From Vespa crabro (Eukaryota; Arthropoda; Insecta; Hymenoptera; Vespidae), in assembly GCF_910589235.1 (NCBI RefSeq), contig NC_060969.1, positions 95,001 through 159,000 of the forward strand: a stretch of 64,000 nucleotides of DNA. The letters are read 5' to 3'. The position numbers and the translations under genes were made by a program. The notes under the pieces are model-generated. The model saw nothing but the letters and a program-made list of their open reading frames with translations, searched no databases and was not told the origin of the DNA. Of this stretch, positions 50,998-61,482 are shown in pieces (the first letter of the stretch is position 1; each line of letters starts with the position of its first letter).

Positions 50998-51020
50998 AAT
51001 ATTATTATTATTATTAACGG
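50908..51020. repeat. (ATT)n array with a higher-order unit
   Basis: AAATATTATTATTAACGGA occurs at about 50911, again as AAAATATTATTATTAA at 50931, and again at 50996 ending in AACGG. The central ATT tract looks like an expansion inside this longer unit. Confidence 0.85.
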
Positions 51021-51578
51021 AGTTACAACTTGATAAATACATTGTACTGATAAATACATTTATTATCTTAATTAGTTTATTAGAAGAAGTATTTAGTGTA
51101 CGTTAGAAATTAATGGACATAATTGGAAGGTTCATTGTAAGGTGTCACGTAGGTAAATCAGGTTTAGATCGATCTATATATAGTAAAGCGGTCAGCACGT
51201 TGCTGACCAACGACGTAGCTGGTAAACAAAACTAGTGAACTGGTGAGGGAGCTGACGAGGAGTGTAAACGACGAGGACATATGTACATGTATTGAACGTG
51301 TCGAATGGTAGGAGACGATGCATCTCGATAGTAAATCTTCATCCATGTTTATAAGTACGAAAGAAAACTGACAGACTAGGAAGCCTCTCGAGTGTTGACC
51401 TACATCAGTTCTTGTCTTCCTAATTCAACTTTGTAAATGTTGATACTCATTAAAAAGTTTCGATGATTGAGATCAATTTTTGCAAAAAATCATAGAAAAA
51501 GTATATCTGTTCGAATTAAATACATAAATATATATAATTTTTTTTAATATTTCAATTAAAAATAATATTCGATCTTAT

Positions 51579-51581
<3 letters not shown>

Positions 51582-51641
<60 letters not shown>
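51582..51641. repeat. (TA)30 microsatellite
   Basis: Uninterrupted TA for about 60 bases. Confidence 0.97.
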
Positions 51642-51645
<4 letters not shown>

Positions 51646-52515
51646 CTCGATGAAAAATTTTCATTAAAGGCGAAACTAATAACATCAAGTGAATACAAAA
51701 TTTCGACTAATTTCTGATAATCTTAAGTACGTTATTAGCATAATGAAAAAGTTAATAATAAAGTTTAAGCTTGCTGTTCTGCATCTTGTTCGCATAGAAA
51801 TACGACAGTAGAGTTAAATAGGTGAGTATAAGTATAAAATTATTAAGAATAATTGTGATGGCAAAATGTGACCAACAGACCGTATCGTCCGAGATATAAT
51901 TAATGAGTATATCTCGGCGATATTGCGTGTAAATTCTCTCGACGTTCTTCTCTAGAATTTAATGACTTGGTATCCCCTTTATATAAAGCTTTGCAAATGT
52001 CGCGAGATCTTCCTGAATTATTATCTCGAATATGCTTCACCGTTTCCCGTGCAAAGGTAATTAAGCTAAAGTAATTTGTTCGCGATACGTTCTTCTAGCA
52101 CTAATTACCGACAGAATTCGACGACGAAAATGTACCGGTTCGCTAACAATTGAAGTGATACATCTTCCTGCTCTCGTTTCCGTGTATACTTTCTCCTCTT
52201 ACGATATTGTAACGTTCTGTAGAATAATGATTATTTTCAAAGAAGATCCTATCGAATAGTCGAACGTAAGACGTATGAGAAATAACCTGAAAATGTATAA
52301 ACGAGGATCTTAAATAAATTTCAAATTATATATAATTACAAATTTCGAACTGTTTATATACATACATATAGTAAATAATAATTAACGTGTTAATTACAAA
52401 ACGAAGAGAGTAACATGTTTCAAAGAAATCGATTGATAATTTATATATATATACAGATTCTCTGTCATAACTTCATAAGACTCATACGTACATATATATC
52501 TACATAATACACGGC

Positions 52516-52622
52516 TTATAGATATTGAGGTTCTATATCACCAAGTCGATCAACGATATCGGCATCGTAAAACACATTTGCGTCAATCTTAAAGAAACGA
52601 GTAACATGATCAATCAATGGAT
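52516..52622 (-). CDS. possible terminal exon
   Basis: A good minus-strand acceptor (TTTATTGCTTATACTTACAG) at 52623-52624 is followed by two bases and an open frame of 34 codons, which ends at a TAA (52516-52518). It reads PLIDHVTRFFKIDANVFYDA and then DIVDRLGDIEPQYL. The frame also continues open upstream of the acceptor to an ATG at 52701. The phase does not fit the exon at 54328-54401: that exon would enter here in another frame and stop after four residues. It is therefore either an alternative 3' end, part of another transcript, or chance. The piggyBac insertion begins only 113 bases upstream. Confidence 0.25.
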
Positions 52623-52749
52623 CTGTAAGTATAAGCAATAAATTGTTCGATGAATGTCCGTTTGTTCGATTGCTATCTCGTAAAATTTTCTTAGATATCA
52701 TTCAGGAGAATGAGTTGTAATAAACGTAATTTTAACCCTAGTTGCACAC

Positions 52750-52771
52750 CTGAAGTGTAGTGACACTTCAG
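52750..52771. repeat. subterminal hairpin of the deleted piggyBac element
   Basis: CTGAAGTGT and ACACTTCAG pair perfectly around AGTG. Confidence 0.88.
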
Positions 52772-53109
52772 ATCAACTTTGAGCTCAATTTAAAACAAGT
52801 AAATGTTTGTAAATAAGACTTGTGCCACCATTTATCTGTAATTGAGATATATATCTTTATATACCAACTATCATAATAGTCCGCGTTATGTCAGTCGCTG
52901 AGTTATGATCGAGTAAAGTAGAAGTTTATAAAATCTTAGGTGTACCACACCCCGTATGCACAGAAAGTGGTTTTTGCATTAATTTTTGTTTCTTTATTAT
53001 TGAAAATTTTTATTCCATTCATGCTCTAAATAATATGATTCTATATACAAGAGTGGTATAAATTATTTTCTAACCTTATGTCTCGTTCATACTTAAAATC
53101 AAATGCAAT

Positions 53110-53598
53110 CAATGAGAATGGCAAACTAGCTATTATACAGTACTATAATGAAAATAAAGGAGTTGACTTTTTTGATCAGTTATGTCATTTATTTACTGTT
53201 AATAAAAAAACTAATCGTTGACCTATAAGAATTCTTTTCGCGATGTTGGATAGGATTACTATGAGTGCTAGAATATTATTGAAATGTAAAAATTCTGGTA
53301 GAAATCTTACAATCTCTCCTTAATCTTGTCTGAAAAAACTCTATAAAAAACTCTATATCCTTGTAAGAATTATTTACTAGTGCATTTCAATATGTTATTC
53401 CTTCGAAATGATTTAAAATTAAGAATTAAGAGTATATTCGGACTTGATGCCGAGTAAGATGCAAATGAATTCTTTGAAGTTAGTATATAAAAAGCAATGC
53501 CGGTTTGTCCACATTTGAAAAACAGGAAAACTAAAATTGAATGTCTCTCTGATAGATGCCTAATTTGCGATAAGCACCACGTTGGCTTATGCATTTAG
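53110..53598 (+). pseudogene. piggyBac transposase C-terminal remnant
   Basis: The plus strand encodes AIIQYYNENKGVDFFDQLC, the family's third catalytic Asp region, then VNKKTNR followed by TGA at 53219-53221 where the family has Trp, then PIRILFAMLDRITMSARILL. After a further break, the cysteine-rich tail CPHLKNRKTK, CLSDRCLIC and HHVGLC ends in TAG at 53596-53598. The first two catalytic Asp regions are missing, so the copy is dead. The frame order and tail make the family clear. Confidence 0.88.
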
Positions 53599-54327
53599 CG
53601 CATCAGCCAGTAAATATTTAATTAATTTTTTATTATATTTTTGTATTTTATAGCTCTTTATAGAGATAGGAATTTGTACTTATGAATATTTCAATGAAAT
53701 AAATGAAAAAAACAGAAAATAATGAAAATTGATGAAATAATTAAGCAATTTTTTCTTCTCAAAATAAACTATATTTATATTTTAAAATGACTATACTTTT
53801 TGTAACGACCATTTCAATAGTTACTTTTTTCTAAAAAAGACTTTTCTCAAGATAATTATGTCACTAGATTATTTTCGAAATATTGAAAATTAAGAAAGAT
53901 ATTTGGTTTTTAATGAAAAGTCAATTTTTGCGTATTGCGTGATTCATGAATTTTTTTTATAATGGCAAAATTGGAAATGCGTTTTCAAGTCTACTGATTA
54001 TTATTTCCGAAGCTTCAAAGAATATATAGAATTTTTTTGGGATCAAAATTATTTATTCTGTATAAATGACAACTATTCAAAGTGTTTGGAATGTAGCACA
54101 CGTCAAGTGCACAATTAGAAATTATTTTGAGATGTGTACAATTAGGGTTAATTAATTGTTAATGAAGGACGATACCATATGAAAATATTAAATTATGATC
54201 TTTCGATCTCTCATCTCGAAATATGAGATATAGAGAATAGATTCGAAATCCTGTCGATCTATTCTTTCGAATCCTCGTCTCACAGTTGACCTCGAGAAGA
54301 AGCATCAGAAAAAGAAGAGACACTCAC

Positions 54328-54401
54328 CGTTCGTAGGAATCCGGGGTCGTGCAGAGCTCGCTCAGCATGCAGTCCAAATCGGTCGCCAGGGAATTAAGTA
54401 G
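54328..54401 (-). CDS. internal coding exon of an unrecognised minus-strand gene
   Basis: A 74-base exon with a strong acceptor (TTATTTCTTTTTTAG at 54402-54403) and a perfect donor (CG/GTGAGT, 54322-54327). Only one frame is open, starting on a codon boundary: LLNSLATDLDCMLSELCTTP then DSYER, with the last codon split after two bases. The exon is about 57 percent GC in a background near one third, with C or G in most third positions, which is the strongest coding signal in the window. The LATDLDCMLSEL stretch is an acidic amphipathic helix reminiscent of LD-type docking motifs, but I do not recognise the protein. It continues phase 0 from 59097-59150 and feeds in phase into 35036-35214. Confidence 0.68.
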
Positions 54402-54841
54402 CTAAAAAAGAAATAAAAGGGGTTAGGGTCAATCGTGAACTTACTTATCTACTCTAACTCTTGTTTTACCTATCCGAGTACCAAGAGGTCGATCAAAAAA
54501 ATACACTTGTCTCTAATATTTTCTTAAGATAAGTAAACGTTCGAATGTTCGGTATTTAAAACGTTATTGAAGTATATGATTAATACAAACGTTAATAAAA
54601 TATTTAAATTATTTTTATATTACTTTTATATACTTTACGTATATTACTTAGATATACGTAAATGAAATGTCTTCGAACACGACCATATATATCATAAGCT
54701 ATCATAAGCAGTGTCTGTTTAATCATTTGGAATGAGCAACTTCCAGCGGAAATTTGCAACTTGATTGCGTAATAATTAATATTTGCGCTCATTACTAAAA
54801 ATAAGAGCATAATTAAGTATAAATTATATGAGCGTAATTAA

Positions 54842-54883
<42 letters not shown>

Positions 54884-56583
54884 TATACATATAGCTCGTA
54901 TTATATATGAGCATATGTACGATCGTTTTCTGTATTTGCTCTGCATCATGAAAGCGGTGCTCGGAAAATTAGAAGGTTTCCATCCGCAGGCACTTTCATA
55001 GAGTCAATATTGAACGTGGAGAAGACATTCGATAAAATTTCGCAATGCGTTCGTTGTCGTCGATGATACACGTGATTTCGTCTCTGTATACTTTGTATAC
55101 GTGCCTGAGTGTATGAGTATATGTCCATGTGTGCGTGTTTGAGTGGGCGCGTGCATACGTGCGGCTCTTAGCCCATCGTTCGCAATAACGTCACGAAACG
55201 GAGAAAAAGGATTCTATGTATCGATTCAGGCTGGAAATTGAAAAAAGAATTCATCTCAGTTCTTTGTGACACGAAAGCCTTTTTTACAACGACCTTGCTC
55301 TCTTTTACGACAATTTTCGAACGATATTGACTTTCACATCCACATAAGCTTTTATCTTGTTCGAAAGAAAAAAAAAGAAAAGGAAAGAATTTTCGACATG
55401 CTATTTGCTTTTAGAAATAAGTATTATGTCAATAACGCGTATAAAAGAAAGATATGAGATCATAACAAAGGCGGAATTAAACCTTTAACAGGAAAAAAGA
55501 ATTAAAAAAAAAAAAGAATAAAAAGCAGGTGATTATTTTGAAGGACAAACGATAAATCCTTGAATCTTCGATGCGTTAGGTGCATGTGCATTATACAGTT
55601 TGCTTTACGATTCCCTCCGTCGGTAGCAACCGCAATCTGTCAAGTGTATTAAGCAGACACGTCGATTTAACGCTGGATCAGTGTCGGCCAATTGATTAAT
55701 GCTACCGGGTGGGACGGAAGACATGGTGAAATATAGGTATAGTGAATGAACAACGTTAAACGATGCGTTCATATTGCAATGTTTGCAGTCACTAAAATTA
55801 TATTGCGATTTTCTATCATTGTGATTTATTAATGATAAACTTAATACGATATATTATCATTACGTGATTAATTTAATATTTTTAAGATCGATATGTTTCA
55901 TAAATTATTTTTTTTTAATTATTTACATTATAATTTATTTTTTTATTACATTTCCGGGATTGATATATTTTATAAATTATTTGTTATAACTCCGTCTTAA
56001 ATAGATATATAAAATCTAGATAAAATAATAGAGTATTGTATTATAGTATTATCGTAATTTATGCTTTATAAATGAGAGAAAAAAGAGAGTAAGATAAATA
56101 CACGATATAATTGATGCTTTATACTAGATAATGTTGTAACAACATGTCTTGATTATATGACTATTATAACTCCAAGGACGGTCGGACTCTAATTAACCTA
56201 CGCTCTGATTGTGAGTCTTTTCAACAACAAATCCATATAATCTGAATTAAACTATCAGTAAATCGATCAATATACTCAATAGACATACATATTGTTTCGA
56301 AAGAAATTTATTAAATTTATGTCCATGTAAAAATTTTCTTTAATGATAATAATAAAAATTAATGCGAAAAAAAATCCTTTCTCTCCCCATCTTCTTTCTT
56401 TCTCCGTCGTAAAATAATAATCAGAAAGATTTATTCGTGCACTCGTGAAAGCAATAATGTGTTTTTAAATACAATTTAAATAAAATCATGAATGTAATTT
56501 CTATGTCGTCGCAGCTTATACCATAACTAAATGCGATTTCGAAGGGTGATCGTTGAAAATATAATTGCAATCCACTCTCTTAG

Positions 56584-56662
56584 TTTCAAAGAAGGCTCTC
56601 GATATTTAAGGATAAGCCTGGGAAGCTGTCAATACGAAGTATCCTTCTACATAGGTTGACAG
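56584..56662 (+). CDS. possible internal exon, plus strand
   Basis: A good acceptor (TTGCAATCCACTCTCTTAG) and a strong donor (ACAG/GTAAGA) bracket 79 bases that are open in one frame: FQRRLSIFKDKPGKLSIRSI then LLHRLT, plus one base. A second good acceptor (TCTCTCTTTTTCAG) at 57279-57280 would continue in phase for 25 codons to a TGA at 57355-57357. Against it, the minus strand is also open over this region (56586-56849) and the neighbouring, better supported exons lie on the minus strand. I cannot decide between a nested plus-strand gene and chance. Confidence 0.3.
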
Positions 56663-58462
56663 GTAAGATTACTTGAATTCTCTTGATCGACCAAAGTACA
56701 AGGGCTTCTTTGCTATAAAATTGTCTTAGTCCAACGGAATTCGATCGGACGCTCTTTATAGACACGCTTTTGACATCCATTATTATCTCTCGATCGATTA
56801 ATGTCGCATCACGTAGAAACGATGAAGAAAAAGTAAAAATAATTTTCATTTTCCAAATACTTTTATAACAATTTTTTATTCTTCTAATAAATAAATTTTA
56901 ATAACAAGATATTAATATTAATATATTAATATTGTATTATATATGTATACATATATATTATATTATATATATATTTGTATATATATGTATATATATATAT
57001 ATATTATATTATATGTATTATATATATATATTTGTATATATATGTATATATATACATATTATATTATATATATTATATATTTAACATTTACATAGAACGT
57101 ATTAAATTTTTCAATAAAATACGATGCAATTTCAACGGGAAAATTAAAAATGTGCTCCACAGTGACTACTATTCATAAATCATTCGACATGTAGCATAAA
57201 ATGAAAATATATACTATATTCGGGAATATCGACATCTAGTCAAACTTACGTGAAAATAAAAAACTGTCTCTCTTTTTCAGGTTTAAACGAAAATTCAACG
57301 TTCGTCGAGACTCACGTATCCATGTATGCACATTGTACATACGCGAGAATTACGTGAACGTATTATTCGCGTAGCGTCGCATACAGATGAATATTTACGC
57401 TCGAGTATGGGTGCACTTTGTAGTCAATGTGAGTAATGCGAGCCAACCAAGCATACCACCCCATATAACGGCACAAGCCGGTGAGATATTCCGCCTGTCG
57501 AACCTTCGCTCGAAAACCCAATAGGGATCGATAGATTCGTGAAAGCGACGGTAAAGGCAACGTGAATTCGCAACAGAGAAACCCTTTTGCGATCCGAATA
57601 TATCTCTAAAAAGGTAAAAGAATCCATAGAAATTATACTAGTTCGACGATCTATTGATAGTACTTCAGTATTAGAAAAAAAAAACCATTTAATGATTTCT
57701 ATTTCTATTTGTGTATATATTCTATAAAATGACAAAATAAAAGAATTAAATATTTAATCTGAAGAAACAAACACAGTCATCGATTATTTAAAAAGAAATA
57801 AAAAGAAAGATTAAATTCTTAATTAAAATAAAAAACACTAATCTTGAATATCTTGTTCAATTTCAACGCAAAGGTCAATTGTCTAAAAATGGAAAGGTTA
57901 AAAAACTCGAGATAAAAAATAACAAAAACAACAACAACAAAAATTCCCTCGAAAATAAAATGAATTGCAAGAGATGAAGAGTGTATCCGTAATATGAAAA
58001 AGTTGAAGTAACAAAATTTATGGGTAAAAACTCTGATAAAACAAAGTTCGCGCATTGTTTTCTAACGAGTCCTCGACTTGTTTTCATTCTCAGATTATTA
58101 AATGGCGAACGTAAAAAGCAATATCGGAAGAGATTTTCGAAGGAACATATTACCTACTCGAGATTCAAGTTTAAGAAGAGCACTCCGAAAAACGAACCGA
58201 ACTGTTAACGCAACGATGAGACGCTACTACGCGAAGAACGGTACATGCTCGAATTAAAATGGTCCTCTGAAACTCATTCTCCGAATTAAACGGATTAAAT
58301 CCAATCAGCACTCCTTCTCGTTGCTAGTGCCTCTTGTTGCGTTACTCTTCATGTCGTTTGCCTCTACGTCCACCAAGTGTACACTGTGCATGCAATACCA
58401 TCGTCAACGGTGACACGTTCAATTCGTACTTGCTTTTTGTTTAATCGAATTTGTCTGTCTGC

Positions 58463-58716
<254 letters not shown>

Positions 58717-59096
58717 ATCCTGTTTGAGAAGAATAAACTTTCGTAGTACTATGTACTACGAACGCGTGCGTAGTATATAGAGAAATACAACGTTAGAATT
58801 AAATTGTTCCAACAACGTAGTACATAAGTATGTACTTATATAAATATGTACTATATATTTATGTATTAGACCTACCGAAAAATTCTATCCATATACATTA
58901 GTTTAAGTAAAAGGAAATAATATATTTTTATATAATGTTCATTAATATTTAATTAATAATTGTAATTTTTCATTAAAATTTGATCGGTCAATAAATAATT
59001 TGCGATACTTTATATCTAAATAAAGAGAATTAATATTTTCTTATTGAAAATTCTAACGTTATTGTCTTATTGACCAGTCCGATATTAACTACTTAC

Positions 59097-59150
59097 TTCC
59101 TCCCGTCTTAATGAAAGCTTTCGAATGCTTCCTCGATAAAATGATTCGTC
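59097..59150 (-). CDS. candidate symmetric exon of the minus-strand gene
   Basis: A strong acceptor (TTTTTATCTTTCAAG at 59151-59152) and a strong donor (GGAA/GTAAGT, 59091-59096) bracket 54 bases, exactly 18 codons in phase 0-0: DESFYRGSIRKLSLRREE. The basic, serine-containing RKLSLRR resembles a basophilic kinase site, which is inference only. It joins in frame to 54328-54401. One other frame is also open, and short open exons occur by chance, so support rests on splice sites and phase. Confidence 0.45.
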
Positions 59151-60414
59151 CTTGAAAGATAAAAATTTATCTATAGACAGAACTTTTTGGTAGACTTTAT
59201 ACGTAAACATCTATATATATGTATGTATAATAAAGGTGTTCTTGTCCAATCAGGACAGTTCATTTTGATTGGATTATAACAGCAACATATGTGCAACTCT
59301 TATCGAGAACGATTTCAGAATGTTCCTTTTTGCATATAAAACGTGATCTAACATAAGTCGTGAACCTCGTCGATATGGCGATTATTTCTGGGAAACTATA
59401 TTAATTTCTACCTTTCACCGATATATCTCGCTTTCGCAACGCGTTTTTCCTCTTTTTTCTTTTTCTTTTTTCTTTCTTTCTGTTCCTTTACTTCAATACG
59501 ATTTTAAATGTTCTATCGTGAATTCAACCAAATGTGACTTTTACTCCGGTTTACAGATAAATCTTTATACCAGGAGTCCTATTTTGAAAATGGAAGAAAA
59601 TGGTTTGATAATTTATAGTATAAAGCTTCATAAAATAACGGTGAATACACTTTTTTCCGGCTGCGTTAACATAAAAGGCCTTTTCGGTTTGACATGAGAG
59701 ATAGAGAGAAAGAAAGAAGAATAGTCGTATAATAGAGCCATTGAAATTTTATGCTTATGATCATCCACGATACCGTGTCTAGGCTATCTATCGAATCACC
59801 AGAGTGTGTTATATATTTAAGAACCCCAAAACTTATAAAAGAAAATATGTTCATACTTTATAACAGAAACCTACATCCAAACAAATTACCATCTCAATCT
59901 TATCATTTATAATTTATACTTAATAATATATGTCGAGCAATAGTTATTCAAAATAACGAATAAATTTATAATACTTGTTATTCATGAGTAACAAATTAAT
60001 TAAATTTATTCGTCATTTTTTTTATTCATTATTAAAAATTTGTAAATAAAAATAAAAAGACGATTTGTGTATTACTAAGGATACAGTTAAATATAATACA
60101 TAAAAATATAATAAAAATAAAGTTTATATATTTTTATTATTCAAAAGATAATAATAAAAAGAATATTGCTTAATAATGGTTCATGTTATTTTTTTTATTT
60201 TTTATTTTTTTAATAAGTAACGAAATTATAAAAAAAACGTAACGACTTGTCATTGTAGTTACAAATATATATATATATATACATTATAAGCCATACGATA
60301 CAATCTTCAGGGCCGTAACACGAGAACCCAAAGTGGCATTTTCATATTCTAGGTTAGAACCACATCTCGTTGTGAATGTTTTACGTATGTAAGGAAGACA
60401 TATGTATATGTAAA

Positions 60415-60446
<32 letters not shown>

Positions 60447-60995
60447 GAATGTACAAGGGCGTTCCCTTTCTTCCTTTTCCCTTCGTTTTCCTTCCATTCA
60501 CACAAAAGACCCTTCGAATTCGACTCTAGGGATACGCCGACCTTCCTGTACGCACGTTATATTCAATTCATTCTGGATACGAGGACAAGAATCCTAATTA
60601 ATACTGGACGTTGTCTTCTTTCGTACGTTAAAAAAAACAAGAAAAAGAGGGGGAAAGAGAGAGAGAAAGAATTTGAATGATTAAAAATTTTAAAAACCCT
60701 ACAAGGGTAGAATGTTCAATGCGGATGAATACATAAGTGAAAAGGTATCGAAAGTTGGTAACTTTCGATAATTCGATTTTCAATGTGTATCTTTTAATAT
60801 AACAAAAAGAAATAATACAACTATAAAAGAGAATAAAGAAAAACTCATTTAATTTTATATCGTTCTAAATTAATAAAAATTAATGAAGATAAAATAAATG
60901 AGATATAAAGTTTGTATGGTTCAATAATAGAACTAGTATAAAATGAAACAGAATGATTAGAAAATTTGCAATACTAGAGCTGAGTAATACTATTG

Positions 60996-61041
<46 letters not shown>

Positions 61042-61117
61042 CCTATCTATCTATCTATCTATCTACCTATCTACCTATCTCTCTCTGTCTTCCTATCTAT
61101 CTATCTATCTACCCATC

Positions 61118-61164
<47 letters not shown>

Positions 61165-61412
61165 TAGCCATTCGATAAGCAATGGTAGATACAATAGAAT
61201 AAACAAGTTTCCACGAACGCAATTGGTTAGTTAGGAGTAACATTTTGAAGTTCGATGTTCCTGTCTTTCCTAGATGTGAAACAGCTACGATTAGGAGGTA
61301 GAATAGGTGGACAATTAAACAAGCTCCGAGCAATGGTGGCTCGTTATCGTAATGGACGATGCATCGTGCACATAATGTGAACTCACACACGGACAGAGAC
61401 ACTTGTACTCAC
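59151..61412. other. non-coding stretch, proposed intron
   Basis: AT-rich sequence with a TA/CATA run near 60270-60445 and a compound CT/CTAT array at 60999-61161. I see no gene. Confidence 0.5.
60999..61161. repeat. CT/CTAT/CTAC compound microsatellite
   Basis: CT (to about 61036), CTAT and CTAC tetranucleotides (61043-61118) and CT again to 61161. Confidence 0.95.
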
Positions 61413-61482
61413 GCTGCTCTTATCAGATACACACCTCGATGATACACCTACGTTGACAGATGAAGTTTGTATGTGTATGTTA
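61413..61482 (-). CDS. candidate exon of the minus-strand gene
   Basis: A pyrimidine-rich acceptor (CTCTTCGTCTCTCTCAG at 61483-61484) and a GTGAGT donor (61407-61412) bracket 70 bases. Only one frame is open: one leading base, then NIHIQTSSVNVGVSSRCVSD and KSS, ending on a codon boundary. That fits the phase-0 start of 59097-59150 or of 54328-54401. Codon composition is not strongly coding-like, so it could instead be a 5' untranslated exon or chance. Confidence 0.32.

Larger units (their letters stand above)
50667..52515. other. non-coding stretch with ATT and TA repeats
   Basis: An ATT array at 50946-51017 is built from copies of AAAATATTATTATTAACGGA. A TA array is at 51582-51641. The rest is AT-rich with nothing I can assign. 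Confidence 0.5.
52736..54147 (+). mobile_element. internally deleted piggyBac-like element, 1,412 bp
   Basis: TTAA at 52732-52735 and 54148-54151 border ends CCCTAGTTGCACAC and its counterpart (reverse complement CCCTAATTGTACAC), matching at 12 of 14 positions. A perfect 9-bp hairpin (CTGAAGTGT, ACACTTCAG) lies 14 bases inside the left end. Only the C-terminal third of a transposase remains, so most of the N-terminal and core coding region has been deleted. The GCACAC word near the ends is shared with the 40-43 kb element, which suggests related families. Confidence 0.88.
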
